DNA of 64,000 nucleotides from Lota lota (lineage: Eukaryota > Chordata > Actinopteri > Gadiformes > Lotidae): the NCBI GenBank assembly GCA_026745465.1, contig JACYXH010000091.1, positions 1,588,501-1,652,500 on the forward strand, given 5' to 3'. This document shows positions 41,000 to 54,900 of this stretch, in pieces. The notes beneath the pieces are model-generated. The model was not told the DNA's origin and ran no database searches. It saw only the letters and a list, made by a program, of their open reading frames with translations. Each line of letters opens with the position of its first letter. Position 1 is the stretch's first letter. Position numbers and translations under genes: made by a program.

Positions 41000-41389
41000 C
41001 AGGGGTCTGCAACCTTCACTATCAAAAGAGCCATTTTTGGTCCCTCTCCCACCAAATAAAATGGAGCTGGAGCCACAAAACCTATTCGACCCCTAAAATG
41101 AAGATAACACGGCGTAAAATGTTTTATATACAGTTATACTATATATAAAATAACTAATAGCCTATAGTTTGTTGCATTTATGAAATTTGTAGTTTATGAC
41201 ATTTATTTTGGTTGACAAAATATTAAAACACGTTTTTTGTTATTTTAGTGTCACAGTACCACCTTGATCTCCAAAATAAGAGGTGTTCCCTTTGAAAGAA
41301 AAACTTTAAATAGCCATTATTTATTTCCATTCTTTTCAAAGCTACAGGGAGCCTCTGCAGAGGGGCTCCAGAGCCGCGGGTTGACCCTG
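41000..41389. mobile_element. Non-autonomous hAT-type DNA transposon (390 bp)
   Basis: The left end CAGGGGTCTGCAACC and the right end GGGTTGACCCTG form imperfect terminal inverted repeats of the common vertebrate hAT type (CAGGGGTCGGCAACC). The motifs AAAGAGCCATTTTTGG and GAGCCACAAAAC just inside are also typical of that group. The element is flanked by an exact 8-bp target-site duplication, CTCTAGAC, at 40992-40999 and 41390-41397, the length expected for hAT. It has no transposase frame, so it must have been moved by a transposase supplied from elsewhere. Confidence 0.88.
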
Positions 41390-41399
41390 CTCTAGACGG

Positions 41400-41490
41400 A
41401 CATCACAGGACCAATTCGCAAATTTGTATGAGTCTGGAACCTCTCAGTTCCTTTTCAGTTTTCAATGGCCGTTATCAACGGGCGGAGACC
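41400..41490 (+). repeat. Dispersed repeat, copy 1
   Basis: It shares a diverged segment with 55550-55640: GACCAA-TTGCAAAT, then AACCTCTCAGTTC-TTTTC, then GGCGTTATCAACGGGC and GACCAAAA, in the same order and orientation. Probably an old interspersed element; downstream DNA to about 41700 may belong to it. Confidence 0.6.
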
Positions 41491-42990
41491 AAAATGCCTC
41501 CGGACACAATTGAATGAATGAATGAATAGACCTACAACCAATCAGAGCAATGAGACGTGTGACACATCGGCAGCCATCTGTGTTGTTTATGAAAATGCCT
41601 CAACGGGGCGCTCCCTCTGAACAGTCATCGTGTCAAACCTGCCCCATCTTAGATAAACGGTTGTGATTGGCCCGACCAGAGCCAGGTCTGCTGGAAATCT
41701 GTCTTAAAGGGAGGGGGGCCAGACGCATAAGTCAGAGCAAATAAAACATGCTGGCAGATTTGTCTAGTTTCCAGTATAGTATTAGTCGGCTCTGCCTTAA
41801 TTTTCACCGAGCCAATCATATTCTTGTAGGCGGGATATGATGACGGAATCCATTTGACCTTAGTGACCAACAGCAAACAACATGGCGACTCATGTAGCGT
41901 AAAGCTTTGATTCTGCATTTGTGTAGTTAAAGTTCAAAACAGCGAGCAACGTCACTTGCATAGTCGTTATCTACCAGAGAATGGTTTAGGTGGAAGCAAG
42001 AGGGTCAAATCACAACAACTCGATTTCTGAATTTGCAGCATTTTCAAGTGAGAATTGCGAATTGTGAAAAAGACTCATGGATTCAACGTTCAGCCTATAT
42101 AGCCAGTGAATGTGATTGTGATTGGTTAAAGTGATTTATTCACACACTAGACGATGAGAGCCATCAAAAATCGACCTTGGTGCGATACAAATTTATGTTG
42201 CTTTTTCGCTAAACGAATGTCGGGTCATACAGTCCCATTCAGCTCCATGATTTGAAATAATTTATTGACGTGGGAAAAGAAATCGCAACAAATAATCACG
42301 TTCAATGTAAAAAGGACCTTAAAGGTATTTTTACATTGAATGCACATTCAATTTTGACGGCTCTAGCATGTGACTAAATCAGTTTGACCAATCACACTTG
42401 GGTATCTTTGTCACAGTCACCATGGTCACTGTACATGATGTAGGACATGGCAGATGGCGCTACAAGCCAAAAGCTAGCCCAGATGTCCAAGGCATAGCCT
42501 GAAAATACATGACTGTGCTGTATTAAAAATGCACCATTGGAAATCTTAATAACTCTTTGTTATGAAAAGTTGGGTTTTCTAAATATTTTTTCTGCCACAA
42601 AAGAATATTGTGTTTTTACCGCTTTATAGAAATAGTTCCAATTGAAGTGTAGGCCATTAGTTTGCTGACTGCTGGTGTTCTAAAGTGTAAAGGAAGTACT
42701 GCCGAAACAGGAAATGGAGGACCCTAGAGCTCTGAGTTTGTCTACAAATAGCAACTTATTAATGTCTTGAAGGACTTGACTGACAAGAAAAGCAGAGCAG
42801 AGCAACAGTGCTGTGAATTATTGGCATATTTTTTTAAATGGCAGTTTTAGGTATAGAAACACACACACACAGCATAGTTCACATTCATTTTTAGCGACAT
42901 TGCATAAGTCTTTCGGGAAACTCCCTGAGTCTGCTATAAGCCCAAGTTATTGCAATGTTACATGCTAAAAGCAGGAAGCAGAGCCAGTTG

Positions 42991-42991
<1 letters not shown>

Positions 42992-43044
<53 letters not shown>
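42992..43044. repeat. (TG)n microsatellite
   Basis: About 26 uninterrupted TG units in tbl1xr1 intron 1. Confidence 0.95.
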
Positions 43045-43045
<1 letters not shown>

Positions 43046-43490
43046 TTGTTCTATCTCTCCCACCCACACATACACACACAAACCTCGGGTTGGAACCGGA
43101 AACCCCAAGATTACAAATCCAGCACTCTAACCATGGACATTCATCAGATTTCCCTTTCCTGCTAGAAAATATGTAATGGTTGCTTATCTGTGTGGTACGA
43201 CACGGTTGTTCCTAATATGATTTTGTGACTGGGCCTTCAAGGGTATCTGAAGCGTTCACATGTGTTGTTGTAGGCTTGGTCACTAGAGCACCACCTTAAT
43301 GCCACACATTCTTAGTGATCCCTTATTTGGAAAACAGTCTAGCCTGGTGTGCAGGTCTTGAAGAACCAGTCTGACAATTGTGTCAATGTTATATTTGACA
43401 ACAAAACATTTAAATCAATGAAATACCAGACCCATCATGCCTCCTTATACCCATCTTGCCTTTGTATAAAGAAAAGTATGCATTCACTTA

Positions 43491-44016
43491 TCAACTGGAG
43501 TAGTATGCTATTTCAACTAGAGCAGTATGCTATAGCAATTGCAGTATGCCAAATCAACTGGAGTATTATGCTATCACAACTGAAGTAGTATGCTACAGCA
43601 ACTGGGGTAGTATCCTATATCAACTCAATTATTCTATATCAACTGGAGTATCCTATATCAATTGGAATATGCTATAGCATCTGGAGTGGTATGTTATATA
43701 AACTGGAGTATGCTATAGCATTTGGAGTAGTATGTCAAATCAAATGGAATATGCTATATCAACTGGAGTATGCTATAGCATCTGGAGTGGTATGTCATAT
43801 CAACTGGAGTATGCTATAGCATCTGGAGTGGTATGTCATATCAACTGGAATATGCTATAGCATCTGGATTTGTATGCTATATCCACTGGAGTAGTATGTT
43901 ATATCAACTGGAGTACACTACATCAACTGGTGTGTATGTTATAGCATCTGGAGTAGTATACTATACCAACTGGAGCATGCTTTATCAACTGTAGTATGCT
44001 ACATCCACCGGAGTGA
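43491..44016. repeat. Degenerate minisatellite, about 41-bp unit
   Basis: Tandem units of the type TATCAACTGGAGTATGCTATAGCATCTGGAGTGG, each made of two related 20-21 bp halves (ATCAACTGGAGTATGCTAT and AGCATCTGGAGTGGTATGTC). About 13 units are present, with the outer ones more diverged. Confidence 0.9.
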
Positions 44017-44741
44017 AGTTTATTCAATCCACAATCACATACAGCATGCAGGTATATTTTGTGTGAATGGTGGGATTGTGCAAGTACACAACACTAAATG
44101 GACCCTGCCAACGATTAGCGTCTTTGATCAATCCTGTAATATCACAAATCTGTCATGCAGATGAGATCATTGACTTTGCCATCCCAATGCATGACGTGTT
44201 TGCCAATTTTCAACTTGCCATCACAGCAACATGATAATACATTGCACAAGCCTCTTTAGTGTCTGGAGGAGTCGATGAAACAGTGTTCAAGGCAACAGAC
44301 TTGACCGGGAGACATTTTAAAAGGCTTGTAAATAATTTACGGTACAGACACAAAAATCACTATGCAACCAAACGACAGAATGTTTTCCGATATTATCCCT
44401 TCTAGTTATTGAGGTAGTTGGAGGAAAATAACATGGGCAAAGTGTGGTCTGAAACGGTGGTGCTGCGCACTCCAAGATTTCCACCACAAGTATATTATGT
44501 GATCAGTTCTGAGTATTTCCAACTTTTGGACGAGTGGTGTAGTCGCTTACAAAACCCTGAGGAGCACCTACTGAAACAACCACCGCCACTCTGACCAAAA
44601 CAACAGATACAACGGCACCCTACTCAATCGAGAAAGAAAAACACCTCTGACATTTACTTTGTTGTTTGCGCTCAACAAATCAAAATATGCTAGCTTTGGG
44701 ACAGTGCTCGTTTTCTCTCTAAGACGGCGCTGAGCCAGAAG

Positions 44742-44945
44742 TCAGCAGTCAGGGAACAAGTAGTCATACTGAGGTTTACTGGCTAAACTAGATTCTTCGC
44801 TGACGTGCCGCCTGACTTGAGGGGCAGACTCCTTAGCCAACTGGCTGTCAGAATTATCATCACCTTCGGAGCCCGTACTCCCCCACCCCACAGGACACAG
44901 GAAGTAGAGAAGCCCCAGGGGGAAGACAGAAGTTGAAAAGGACAC
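44742..44945 (-). other. Unrecognised 67-codon open frame
   Basis: The frame runs ATG 44945 to stop 44742 and encodes a non-repetitive peptide with acidic and polar content (GSEGDDNSDSQLAKE, VRRHVSEESSLAS, ending PQYDYLFPDC). It does not look like a translated simple repeat, but I do not recognise it and see no clear splice sites or partner exons. It may be chance, a mobile-element remnant or an unidentified exon. Confidence 0.2.
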
Positions 44946-47354
44946 TCTGTGTACTTCAGGTGATATTGAGACGAGTCAACAAAGCCTCACCCGCCGTAGT
45001 CATTCCAGTAGCTCAGGGCCATGGGAGAGGGTTATTCCAGTTTTATTTGTTTTGCTTTTCACCGTTACTCCTTCAACTTGCAAAACGTGACAGACTGCAT
45101 TGGTGAGTCTAACTGTGCCGCACATGGAACATATACAGTAGGTGCAGTGCAGAGTGGCATTGGCTGTACCTCTCATGACAGATGGCGTGGTTATGTGTGC
45201 GCCCCCCCTCCCCCGGCTGGGCCCTAGCTTGGCTGCTGGACCTGTTCAAGTTCAGGCTCGTCATCCCATACCAAACTGCTAACGGTGAACACAGTGGGGT
45301 CAGCGAGGGCTTGCTGTATCATCTTTCTGCTTCTAGCGGCCGTGCTTGGCCACAAATTAGCAGGGCGACCACCAAAGTGTAAACTGCAGCTGGAGAAAGT
45401 ACAATGTTGTGCTTTTATGTGTGTGTAGTATAAAGTATACATTATATGTGCATGATGTACATGGTCATATATATGCATTCAATTCAATTCAATACCTCAC
45501 AGCAACGGCTAGCGCAATTTGCTTATGGTGCGTCAGCTCAGTAAATGAGGAAGAAGAACCTTTCACAGAACAGGAGACGGCAACGTATAACTCATGCATG
45601 GGATTCACACAACGCATAATACGCCTCCCTTCACTTTGTATCGGATGGGAACAATGCGCGTTGTAATGGATACTCCGCTCCTGGTGGGAGCCCGAGCCAT
45701 CTTCTATTGCAACATGTGCTCGCTTACGAGCGACATGTTCGCCCAGTCGGATAGAGTCACCTGACCCCTCTGCTCTGATAGTATTAGGGGGAGGAGTTGT
45801 GCATCGACAAGACTCCCCCGTTGAGTTGCTCTTCAGATTCAAATTGCTGTTTCCACGCATAAAGCACACGCTGTAGAGATCTGAGGTTGTGCATGGCGCC
45901 TCCTCTGCAGCCTACATGCAGTTTCAAATCTTCACCGGTTTTTTTTTCTCCATCTTTACGCTGGGGCAGGTTACAGTATAGTTACATTTTAATGGGACAA
46001 TAATCAATGACAATTTAACTGAAAATGGATTGTGCATAAACACAAAAATTATAACTATCAACCATCTTTAAGGTGCTTGTAATGCTAAAATGAATCAGCG
46101 TAAGAGACCCCTGAGGAAACAGGGGTTATTCAGGGTCGGTGGTGTTGCAGGAGCAATGGAATTTCTAGCTTCCTTGAGGATACATTGGTGGAAATGGCAT
46201 TGGCCTCTAACATATCTGTGGTTTATAATGAGAACAACGACTCTCTGAGCAGCAAGTTGTGCGCAGGAGTCTTCTAAAGCAAATGCTAAATCAACGAGGA
46301 ACAGAAAAACCAAACAAAACAAAAACCAAACACAACAAAGAAGCCTTTGTCTGTGTTACTGTGGTATTGTGGAAGCAGTAAAGATTTCCACCACAAAAAC
46401 TCTTGCCTGTTCAGTTCCCCCTCTCTGCCAAGCCTGTGAACTGTGTCTGGCTTTCTATATGCGGATGTCAATTACATGTGGTCTAGATTCCCTTCTAGAC
46501 AGATGTAAACCATTAACAATCAACATGACTAATTTATGAAGAATATACTGTGCTATAGTATCTAATAATCACAATTAGCTACAACGCACACACTATTTAT
46601 TTAGGGTTAAGTCAAAGGCTCAAAGACACTGTGTAATGCAAATGCATTTCCATGTACTGCTCTCTCATGTTGAGTTCATCTAACTATTCACAATTTTAAA
46701 TAATCATGTGTTTGAAGGCTCCAAATTAATGTTGGTCTAAGACTATGCTAGAAAATCTAACAAACAACTCAGACTAGGGTGAATACAACTGGTGTTTACC
46801 ATTTACAACATTTAGCCAACACAAATTGTTGTTAGTGACAAGATGGTGCACCTCACCCATTTTATTTGAACCTGCAAAAGAAAGCTGCAGCTGCTAATCA
46901 GCCTTACTTGAAACAGCACAGGTAATATAATGCCAGAAATGACAAATGAAAAACATAAAGATGATTGTCTGAGAGGCATCGGCCATGACAACCACCAAGT
47001 GTTTATCATTTATAATAAATGTCATTATAAAGACCATTCATTGAAAAGGCAACCACACTTTTTTGTCAACATTGTCAAAAGTCCAGCATTAATTAAAATC
47101 ACCTATGTCCATTGTCCACCGTTAGGACATAGAAAACGGCGTAACTTTGAAAGGGAAAAACAAAGGTGTGCCATGGAGGTCTTGCCATGGTGGTCATATG
47201 TATGGAGGAAACACACAGTGAAACCTTTGTGAGAGCCAGGCTGAGAATTGGGCCTTCTATGGCAGTCGACTAACAAATTAGTGGATAAACAGATTAGTCG
47301 ACGCAGTGCATCCTTTGTAGACTAGCCGGGAATCTGCGGCCAGACTTGCCAAGA

Positions 47355-47912
47355 GCTACCCTGCCACCAGTACCCCTCAACCAAAAGCTACCTGGCTATC
47401 CCAGCCCCTGGTACCCCTCAACCAAAAACTACCTGGATATCCCAGCCACCTGTTCCACTCAACCAAAAGCTACCTGGCTATCCCAGCCCCTGGTACCCCT
47501 CAACCAAAAACTACCTGGCTATCCCAGCCCCCGGTACCCCTCAACCAAAAACTACCTGGCTATCCCAGCCCCTGGTACCCCTCAACCAAAAACTACCTGG
47601 ATATCCCAGCCACCGGTACCCCTCAACCAAAAACTACCTGGCTGTCCCAGCCACCAGTACCCCTCAACCAAAAGCTACCTGGCTATCCCAGCCCCCGGTA
47701 CCCCTCAACCAAAAACTACCTGGATATCCCAGCCACCGGTACCCCTCAACCAAAAACTACCTGGCTGTCCCAGCCACCGGTACCCCTCAACCAAAAACTA
47801 CCTGGATATCCCAGCCACCAGTTCCCCTCAACCAAAAACTACCTGGATATCCCAGCCACCAGTTCCCTTCAACCCAAAAACTACCTGGCTATCCCAGCCA
47901 CAAATACCCCCC
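47355..47912 (+). repeat. 41-bp minisatellite, about 13 units, open in three frames
   Basis: The unit reads TACCCCTCAACCAAAAACTACCTGGCTATCCCAGCC and so on (41 bp), with small variants (GGATAT for GGCTAT, CACCGG for CCCTGG). Because 41 is not a multiple of 3, each unit shifts the frame. All three forward frames of the unit lack stops, which creates a 206-codon spurious open frame (47346-47966). Confidence 0.95.
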
Positions 47913-49506
47913 AAAAGGGTTTCTCCTTGGCAGGGAACACGGTTACCCGTCAGCGGGGAAGCTTAAATTCAGCGCATGTGGACACTCGTACATAGAGGGC
48001 TAATCAAAAGCACGGCCCCACCATTATAACGGAGGACCACAACAGGAAGTAACACATTTTTCATAATTAAGTAATAATTTAAGTAATTAAATTAAGTAAT
48101 TGTATCAGTCAGTGTTTATTGTATTCATTTCAATTTTGCATTGGTCGCATTGCTTTGTTGTTTGCACACTTTTGTGCAAACTTTCTGTGTGAAATTTGTG
48201 CTCATTTTATTGAATCAGTGGTATCTGGGCCATTTAAAATAAACCAATGAATTTGTCAACTTTCTGCAACATACAAGCAGTTTTTATTGGCAAGATATTT
48301 CTACACTTGTTTTACAATAAATCTAATTCCAAAAAGTTAACCTAATAATTTATTCTATCTATGGTGGTCATTTGCAATTCTGATTGAGGAATACACAATC
48401 GTGTATTACGTGCCTCCGGCAACAGGAAAAGAAAGTGAAACGCCCCGTTCACCCAGATTTGAGCTCTGCCATCAGACTTTAGATGTAAATCTGATGTGTG
48501 AGACTACCATATGGCCTACTCACCACAGCGCTACGCCTGTTTTCACCAGCACCACCACGTTGCTAAGTCGGGGCCTTGTTCCAGAGACTCAGCAGCACCT
48601 GTAATTAAGAAACAGAAATTAGATGGTCACTGGTGAGATTGTTTTTTAATTTCAACATAACGGAAGTCAGAGATGCTGTGTCGTAGACTTTAAATAAATA
48701 AAGCCATATTCAATATTCAACCAAAATATATTGAATCAAATGGAGCTGAAAGAACAACCCCATCTCTGGTGAACACGGGTTACTGCACCTACTGCCCGTT
48801 CTTGGCCGAAATGTAATTTGTAATAATGTATGTGGCGGGGGATATCCATTAATTGGCCTGGGCATTTGGGCAAATGGGAAATTGTCATTACAATAACCTG
48901 CATGAGTGCTATCACAATGATTGGATTCAAGCGATTGGTTCATTTTCAGGGACACATTCTAGATTTTGTGATTTTATATTTTTCAATATTTGCTGGTTGG
49001 TGGTTGGTGTTGTTGGTGAAAATCATAGTCCCTGTTTACAAGAAGAAATTGTCTGGATTAAATTGTGGCATTTCCAACTGCATAGTACAATGCAATGGGT
49101 TACTCATATCCAGACCTCGGTATCATGTAAGGTATGTATGTAGGTAGGTATCATCTAGTCAATACATATTTTAAATTTGATTATATAATCAAATTGTAAA
49201 AAACAACAACATTCGATTGGGAAAATATTTCAAAGATAACAAAGGTAGCTCTACTGCGGCTGTCTGGCCCAGTGAGCTGCATGACAGACATGAGTCACAC
49301 GTCCCTTGAAACTGAAATGTAGGACGAGCTTAAACGAGCAAAGATTTCAACAAAAAACATGTTGCAATGATGGCAGAGAGATCACAACCCAACCTCGTCC
49401 CCAGAGAATGATTTGCACTCCAAGCAATCTAAAAAGCCCGGCTTGGAAATAGGCCTTTTTCAGATTTTGGTCAGTACAAATTAGGGATGCAAAAAAAAAA
49501 AAGGGT

Positions 49507-49507
<1 letters not shown>

Positions 49508-49599
<92 letters not shown>
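49508..49599. repeat. (AG)n microsatellite
   Basis: About 46 uninterrupted units in tbl1xr1 intron 1. Confidence 0.96.
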
Positions 49600-49601
<2 letters not shown>

Positions 49602-50889
49602 CTAGGCCTAGGCTACGGTCGAAATTTCTTTATTTGTTTCTTTAATGTGTAAGTATGTATATATTTTAAAAGACATGTCTATATTGGAATAAATATACCG
49701 TTACAATAAGTTATGTCTCTCATTGTATTGGTTTGCCCTCTTATCGACATAATGTGCATATATATTCGAATGGTTTGAACCTATGTCTTTTATTAGTGGG
49801 AATAAGCAAAAGTCATTTTTGGCCAATTTTGACAGCCCTATGTTTCCAGTGCAAAACAGAGCCATGAAAGTAGCAGCTGTCTTTAAAATGTTAGCTGAGC
49901 ACCTAGCATAACATGACAATTGCCAAATATTGTTCAACATTGGAAATGTGAATATTACAATATTTTCTCTCCTTGAACATCCCATTATGGTCTAAAGGAA
50001 GATAAGGGAAAACAGAACCCTTATATGTTATGTTTGCCTTCATAACTACACATTTTCAGCATCCATCATGTTGGCTTTTTGGTTTTCTCCATTGTGTGAG
50101 CTGGTTTTTATCCGATTTTAGGGCAGTATTGATAGCTCCACCCGTACAGCACAGTTGGTATGCTTGGTACCTGCTGAAGACCCATAGCCAAAACCAGCAT
50201 TGGTACTACAGTGCTGTCCCTAAACCTTTTTTATTGTAAAAGCCATCTATTTTAGAAGAAGTGTAGAACTGTTTCCACTGGTTCAGCCTACGAGACGTCA
50301 AATCAGGGCAGGGCAGTGTACCGTTAAAGCTGCCATAACTAGCAGTTATGCAACAGCTAGTTATAACACCAGTTATAAAGTGAACACATTCAAAGTGTAG
50401 AAAAAACAATTACTATGCAGTGTAATATTTGCAATTCTTGTAAATAGCTCATGTTGTAAGGTTACCAATTAATTCACACCTGAAATGAACGGTCAGCATT
50501 TTAAAGAGTTGAAAATAACTATAGTGATACAAACGTAATGAAGCTGCTCACTCTTCAAATGTAAGTGGGGCTTAAGAAAGGGCTAATGGTGACTTATACA
50601 GACTGGAACATCAGATGGTCTTAATATAAAGGTTCAAAAACTGTATACAAATTTGGATTTGGTTCAAAATCGTTATGCATCAGGGTCATTACCCTAGCTT
50701 AAACCTCAAGGCAGCAGCATATGATAGTCTAAAAAGGTCCTACCATGTGACTGTTGCTCATTGAACAGTCTTCACAATGGTTCACATCTTCAGCCATAAG
50801 GAACAGAGGCTTTTATTTGTAGTAAGGATAGAGAGTTAATGAATATTGACTTGAGTAATTGTCAGCTCAACATAATTGGTAACAAGTAG

Positions 50890-51060
50890 GGATATGCATC
50901 TCTCCTTTCAAGCACTATTCGATACGCATCTCGATACATGGGCTGCCATAGGATACAGCAATAATACTTTTAGTTTGAAACGATATGATGCGATGCAAAA
51001 ACATTGATGTGATTCGGTTTGATACGATTGGATGCGATTCGATACAATTTAGGGATGCAG
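50890..51060. repeat. Degenerate GATACGATT-rich element
   Basis: Repeated GATACG, GATGCGATT and GATTCGATAC motifs are bounded by AGGGATATGCATC and AGGGATGCAGAACC. This resembles a common class of fish dispersed repeats, but no target-site duplication was identified. Confidence 0.5.
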
Positions 51061-51862
51061 AACCTTTGGTTACTTGCCGATACCGTGTACTGATAAGAGT
51101 TCTTTAAAAATAAAATTTACATTTTTCAGTTACAACAATACATGTTACATATGGATCAGTTGGGGTCCAATGCTAGTCATCATGTTAACACGATTAAAAG
51201 TAGGTTAATCCATCTATCCATCTAAACTGGATAATGGCTGTAACCTGGTTACTCTGCCTAACTGACCTTTTTGTGCATGTAAATGTAGTCAATTAACACA
51301 TTTTCACTTTTTATCATATGGTATTTAAACCATAAAACGAATTCCAAAGTAGCATGAATATTATTATATGAATTAAATAATTGTAAAAACCGGTGTCTTC
51401 ATCAACTACAATGAACTTATCACAACAACATGATGGTAATTTATGTGGTTTCCCATGGTTATCCATGGGAAATGGCCTAAAGGAGAACTACTCGTCACAC
51501 CAGTTAACAAGCAGTGCGATATATTGGACACTCACTGATCTACGACTGTACTAGAGCTTCAGTAAGAACATTAGCGCCTCTGAGAAATACAGGGCCACAG
51601 TACATCTCACAGAACAAGAAGCCTTAGTGATCTGAGCCTTTCGTTAGCGTGTATTATCTTAACACAAACCAAATTAGTCAAATGCAATTGAGCCAGGCTC
51701 CCAGCCCAGGTCTTGTGCCTTGCATTGTGGAAAGAGAAAAACACAAGTCCTTAGGCTGAGAAAACAACTGAACTGGTGTATCCATCTCATTTTCCACTGT
51801 CAAATCTTCCCCGCTGACTCTCATTTTCCTCAACCCCTCCCCCATGCATTGGCACACCCCAT

Positions 51863-51867
<5 letters not shown>

Positions 51868-51934
<67 letters not shown>
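51868..51934. repeat. (CA)n microsatellite
   Basis: About 33 uninterrupted units in tbl1xr1 intron 1. Confidence 0.96.
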
Positions 51935-51936
<2 letters not shown>

Positions 51937-54900
51937 CCCTGCATCCAAGTAGACTATCTCTCCTGCTGCCGCCCTGTTTACCCTTCCCTGCCATTTTCTC
52001 TTCATTTCCCTTGCTCATTTTACACTTACACAGGCTCACACACAAACACACACCCTTCCCCACTATTTTCAACCTCTCACCCTGTAAACTCCTGGGGCCA
52101 TAAAACAGGCTCACAGAATGAGGGGGGATACTGTTACATGGGATAAGACCCAGGCTGTCTTGGGTGTGGACAGTCCGAACCGTTGGAAGCATTTCAGGGT
52201 AACAGAGGGGGACTGCGAAGGAAGCTGGCCCAGTGAGCCCTGGGCTACACCCCACAAATAGTGGTGTGGGGGGCTCATGAATTACTCGAAACTATCACAC
52301 CAAAAGCCGCATTCATTGCAAGCATTCAACCCAATTAATGAGACTACAAGTTAGATGCTGCCAAGGGTCATGCTTCAACTCGCTTGAGGCAGTTGTGTGT
52401 AACAGAGATAGGTGGTTGGGTAATGCAACCTGAGGAACCAAGGTGTCATAGACTTCTACTTGAAAATGCTGAATTGTTTACACAATGTTTTATTTTCAGA
52501 TAGCACACTTAGCCCTTGCCCTTTATTTCTCAGGATTGTCGTATCAATAGACCGATAAAAGCCTATACGTTTTACCGAGCAAGCCACAAGAAGCTGTAGG
52601 CCATTTCAAATGTTATGTAAAAACATAGTAGTAATATAGAGCCAATAGATATTACACAGTGAAAGACAGCGGCAAAACTATTGTTGGTTGCAAAGGCTGG
52701 AAAGGCCAGTAATAAAATCATAAATGTTTAATTCTGGAAACCAAGCAAATTGCTAGTGCATCATATGTATAGTGTCAAACATACACATGCCAAATACAGA
52801 GAGGGTGAGACCATTGGCACCAAATGGTTTGGTGCGACACAAAGGCCTGATGCATAGTTTTACTATCACTGCACTGCTGCATGCTAATGCTGAACAGGGT
52901 GACCAAAACAATAGCCAGCTACTCAGGAATAAGACAGACTGAGCTGTAGAATATTTGGTATTCACGCTTATAAACAGCTGATACTAACTTGTTTGTAGAT
53001 TATCTTGGATAAAAAGAGAGCCATTTGAAGTCTCTGATTGCAAAGCAAAGTGTTATCCAATGCACTTGAGCGTATCAGTCCACACCAATGCCAAAGCAAG
53101 GAAATAATAAAACAAAACAATCCCATTGATAACAATAATAAACATGCATACGTAAAACCAACATTCTGTTTCGTATGTAGAGTGGTAAACAATGTTCAAT
53201 AGCAATGTATAAGCTTTTTTTTTAAGTTATCTTACTATACTGTGAGAATAGTAAGACATCTCTTCATCGATGTGCATGAGAAGAAATGCACGGACTATTT
53301 TGGGCTCTGGGTTTTAGCTAACACTATCAATAATCCTCAACACTGTGGTGCAGCACAGAGATCCCATGACATAGTAGGAGCTATACAGACCCAACCCAGC
53401 CCTCAGCCTCTCATAAAGCACACCCTTAGTCTCGTTGCAAAAAGAGGCCGCTGGCAGTATGGGGTGGGTCTTCCACATTTTTTATATAATTTAAAGAAAC
53501 CCTTTTTTAAGGAGAAGTGTGGGTCGTTTTTATCGACACCAGCACACACACGCACAGCCGAAATTTAACATAGAATGGCAGCAGATTTTGGCCTGGAAAA
53601 GATTTGTTTACATAAGTGGCTTAGACAGACCTGTTTGGAGTGTGGTTGAGGGGATTATGGTCAAATATAAAACATTTCCCGCAAAATTCCTTGTTGTAGT
53701 AGTGTGGCTTTCAAGAATGCAATTAATGTATGCAGTCTGTCGTACGTACGAAGGGCTAGGAAGGAATGCAGCACTGCTCTCGGGGGCTAGTAAAGATCAA
53801 AGCATTGTGGGGGGAGGGGTAAGCAAAGGCTGCGCCATTCTTTCACTAGGACGAACTTGACCCCTGTGGGTCGCGGCCCACACATCACGTGATTGCGGTT
53901 GTCAGTTAATGCCAACTCAGGTCTCTGGATCCTAGACTGGATATTTTTTTTGCATGTATAAACAGAACCAAAAAACTAAAAGAGAGGCCTGGTCGGTTAT
54001 TTAGCTTCTTTAAACAGAAGTATTTTTGAAAGCAGGCTTAAGAGAGGTCAAATAAAAAAATCACCTTATTTGGACTGTTGCGTTATGGGGTATTTTGTTT
54101 ATAATAATCGTATTGAGTATTATGCATATAATAATGAAATAATAATTGCACAATGTTTGAGTATCCAATTGAGGTTCATTAAATTAATTGAAATATACGC
54201 CATTTTAAGGGACAATTATTAACAAACAGTGTATAAAACAACAACCGTCTTGACTCGTGACGGTTCTACTTCCTCTCAATCATTACTCTACAGTGCTTGC
54301 TGTGAAGTAGGCCCCCACTCCCTGCCTTCTGCTGGCCAGAGATGTAACCAGAGATTAGACAAGTGTGAAGCAGTGACCGATGAGCTACCGCGACAAAAAG
54401 GTTGGGAGGGAGTAGGAAAACTGTGTCAAAGGAGTCCGCTAGCTGTCAGACAGCGCATGTAACTGATTAGACAAAGAGCGGATCTGTGCCAGCCCAGCAC
54501 TTTGGGCCAAAGGTTAGCCGCACAGTGTCCAAACGCCAAACCCAAAATCGTATGTGCACATGTTTCTTAGATACGCCAAAGTCCTAAGTGATGATAGGCC
54601 ATGAATGATACAGAATTGGTCGGAAATTGAGGGCCTTCAAATTATAATACTCATCTTCTGACACAGCGCCCAAATGATTCTCTACTGCATACGTTAACCA
54701 CTATAGTATATCCGCCTTTAGCAACCACTCCATTTCCTTTCCAGACGGCCTACTCTTGCAGGAGTATGGCTACGTCAGGCCCACTGACTCATTCACACAC
54801 GGAATTTCAATAGGACTCCACTCGCCTGGCCGTCCCTCCTCTGCTTGTGAATACCGCCTCCATCCCCTCACATCCCTTCCCCCACACATCCAATCCTACA

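Noticed and set aside
45489..45869. 126-codon - strand open frame without simple repeats
   Set aside because: Composition is unremarkable, there is no recognisable domain, and no splice or promoter context supports it. Its length is possible by chance in 64 kb.
47346..47966. 206-codon proline-rich gene
   Set aside because: Explained by a 41-bp repeat with three open frames; no splice sites, start context or similarity.
49508..49599. Possible telomere-like or centromeric array
   Set aside because: It is a simple (AG)n microsatellite with unique flanks.
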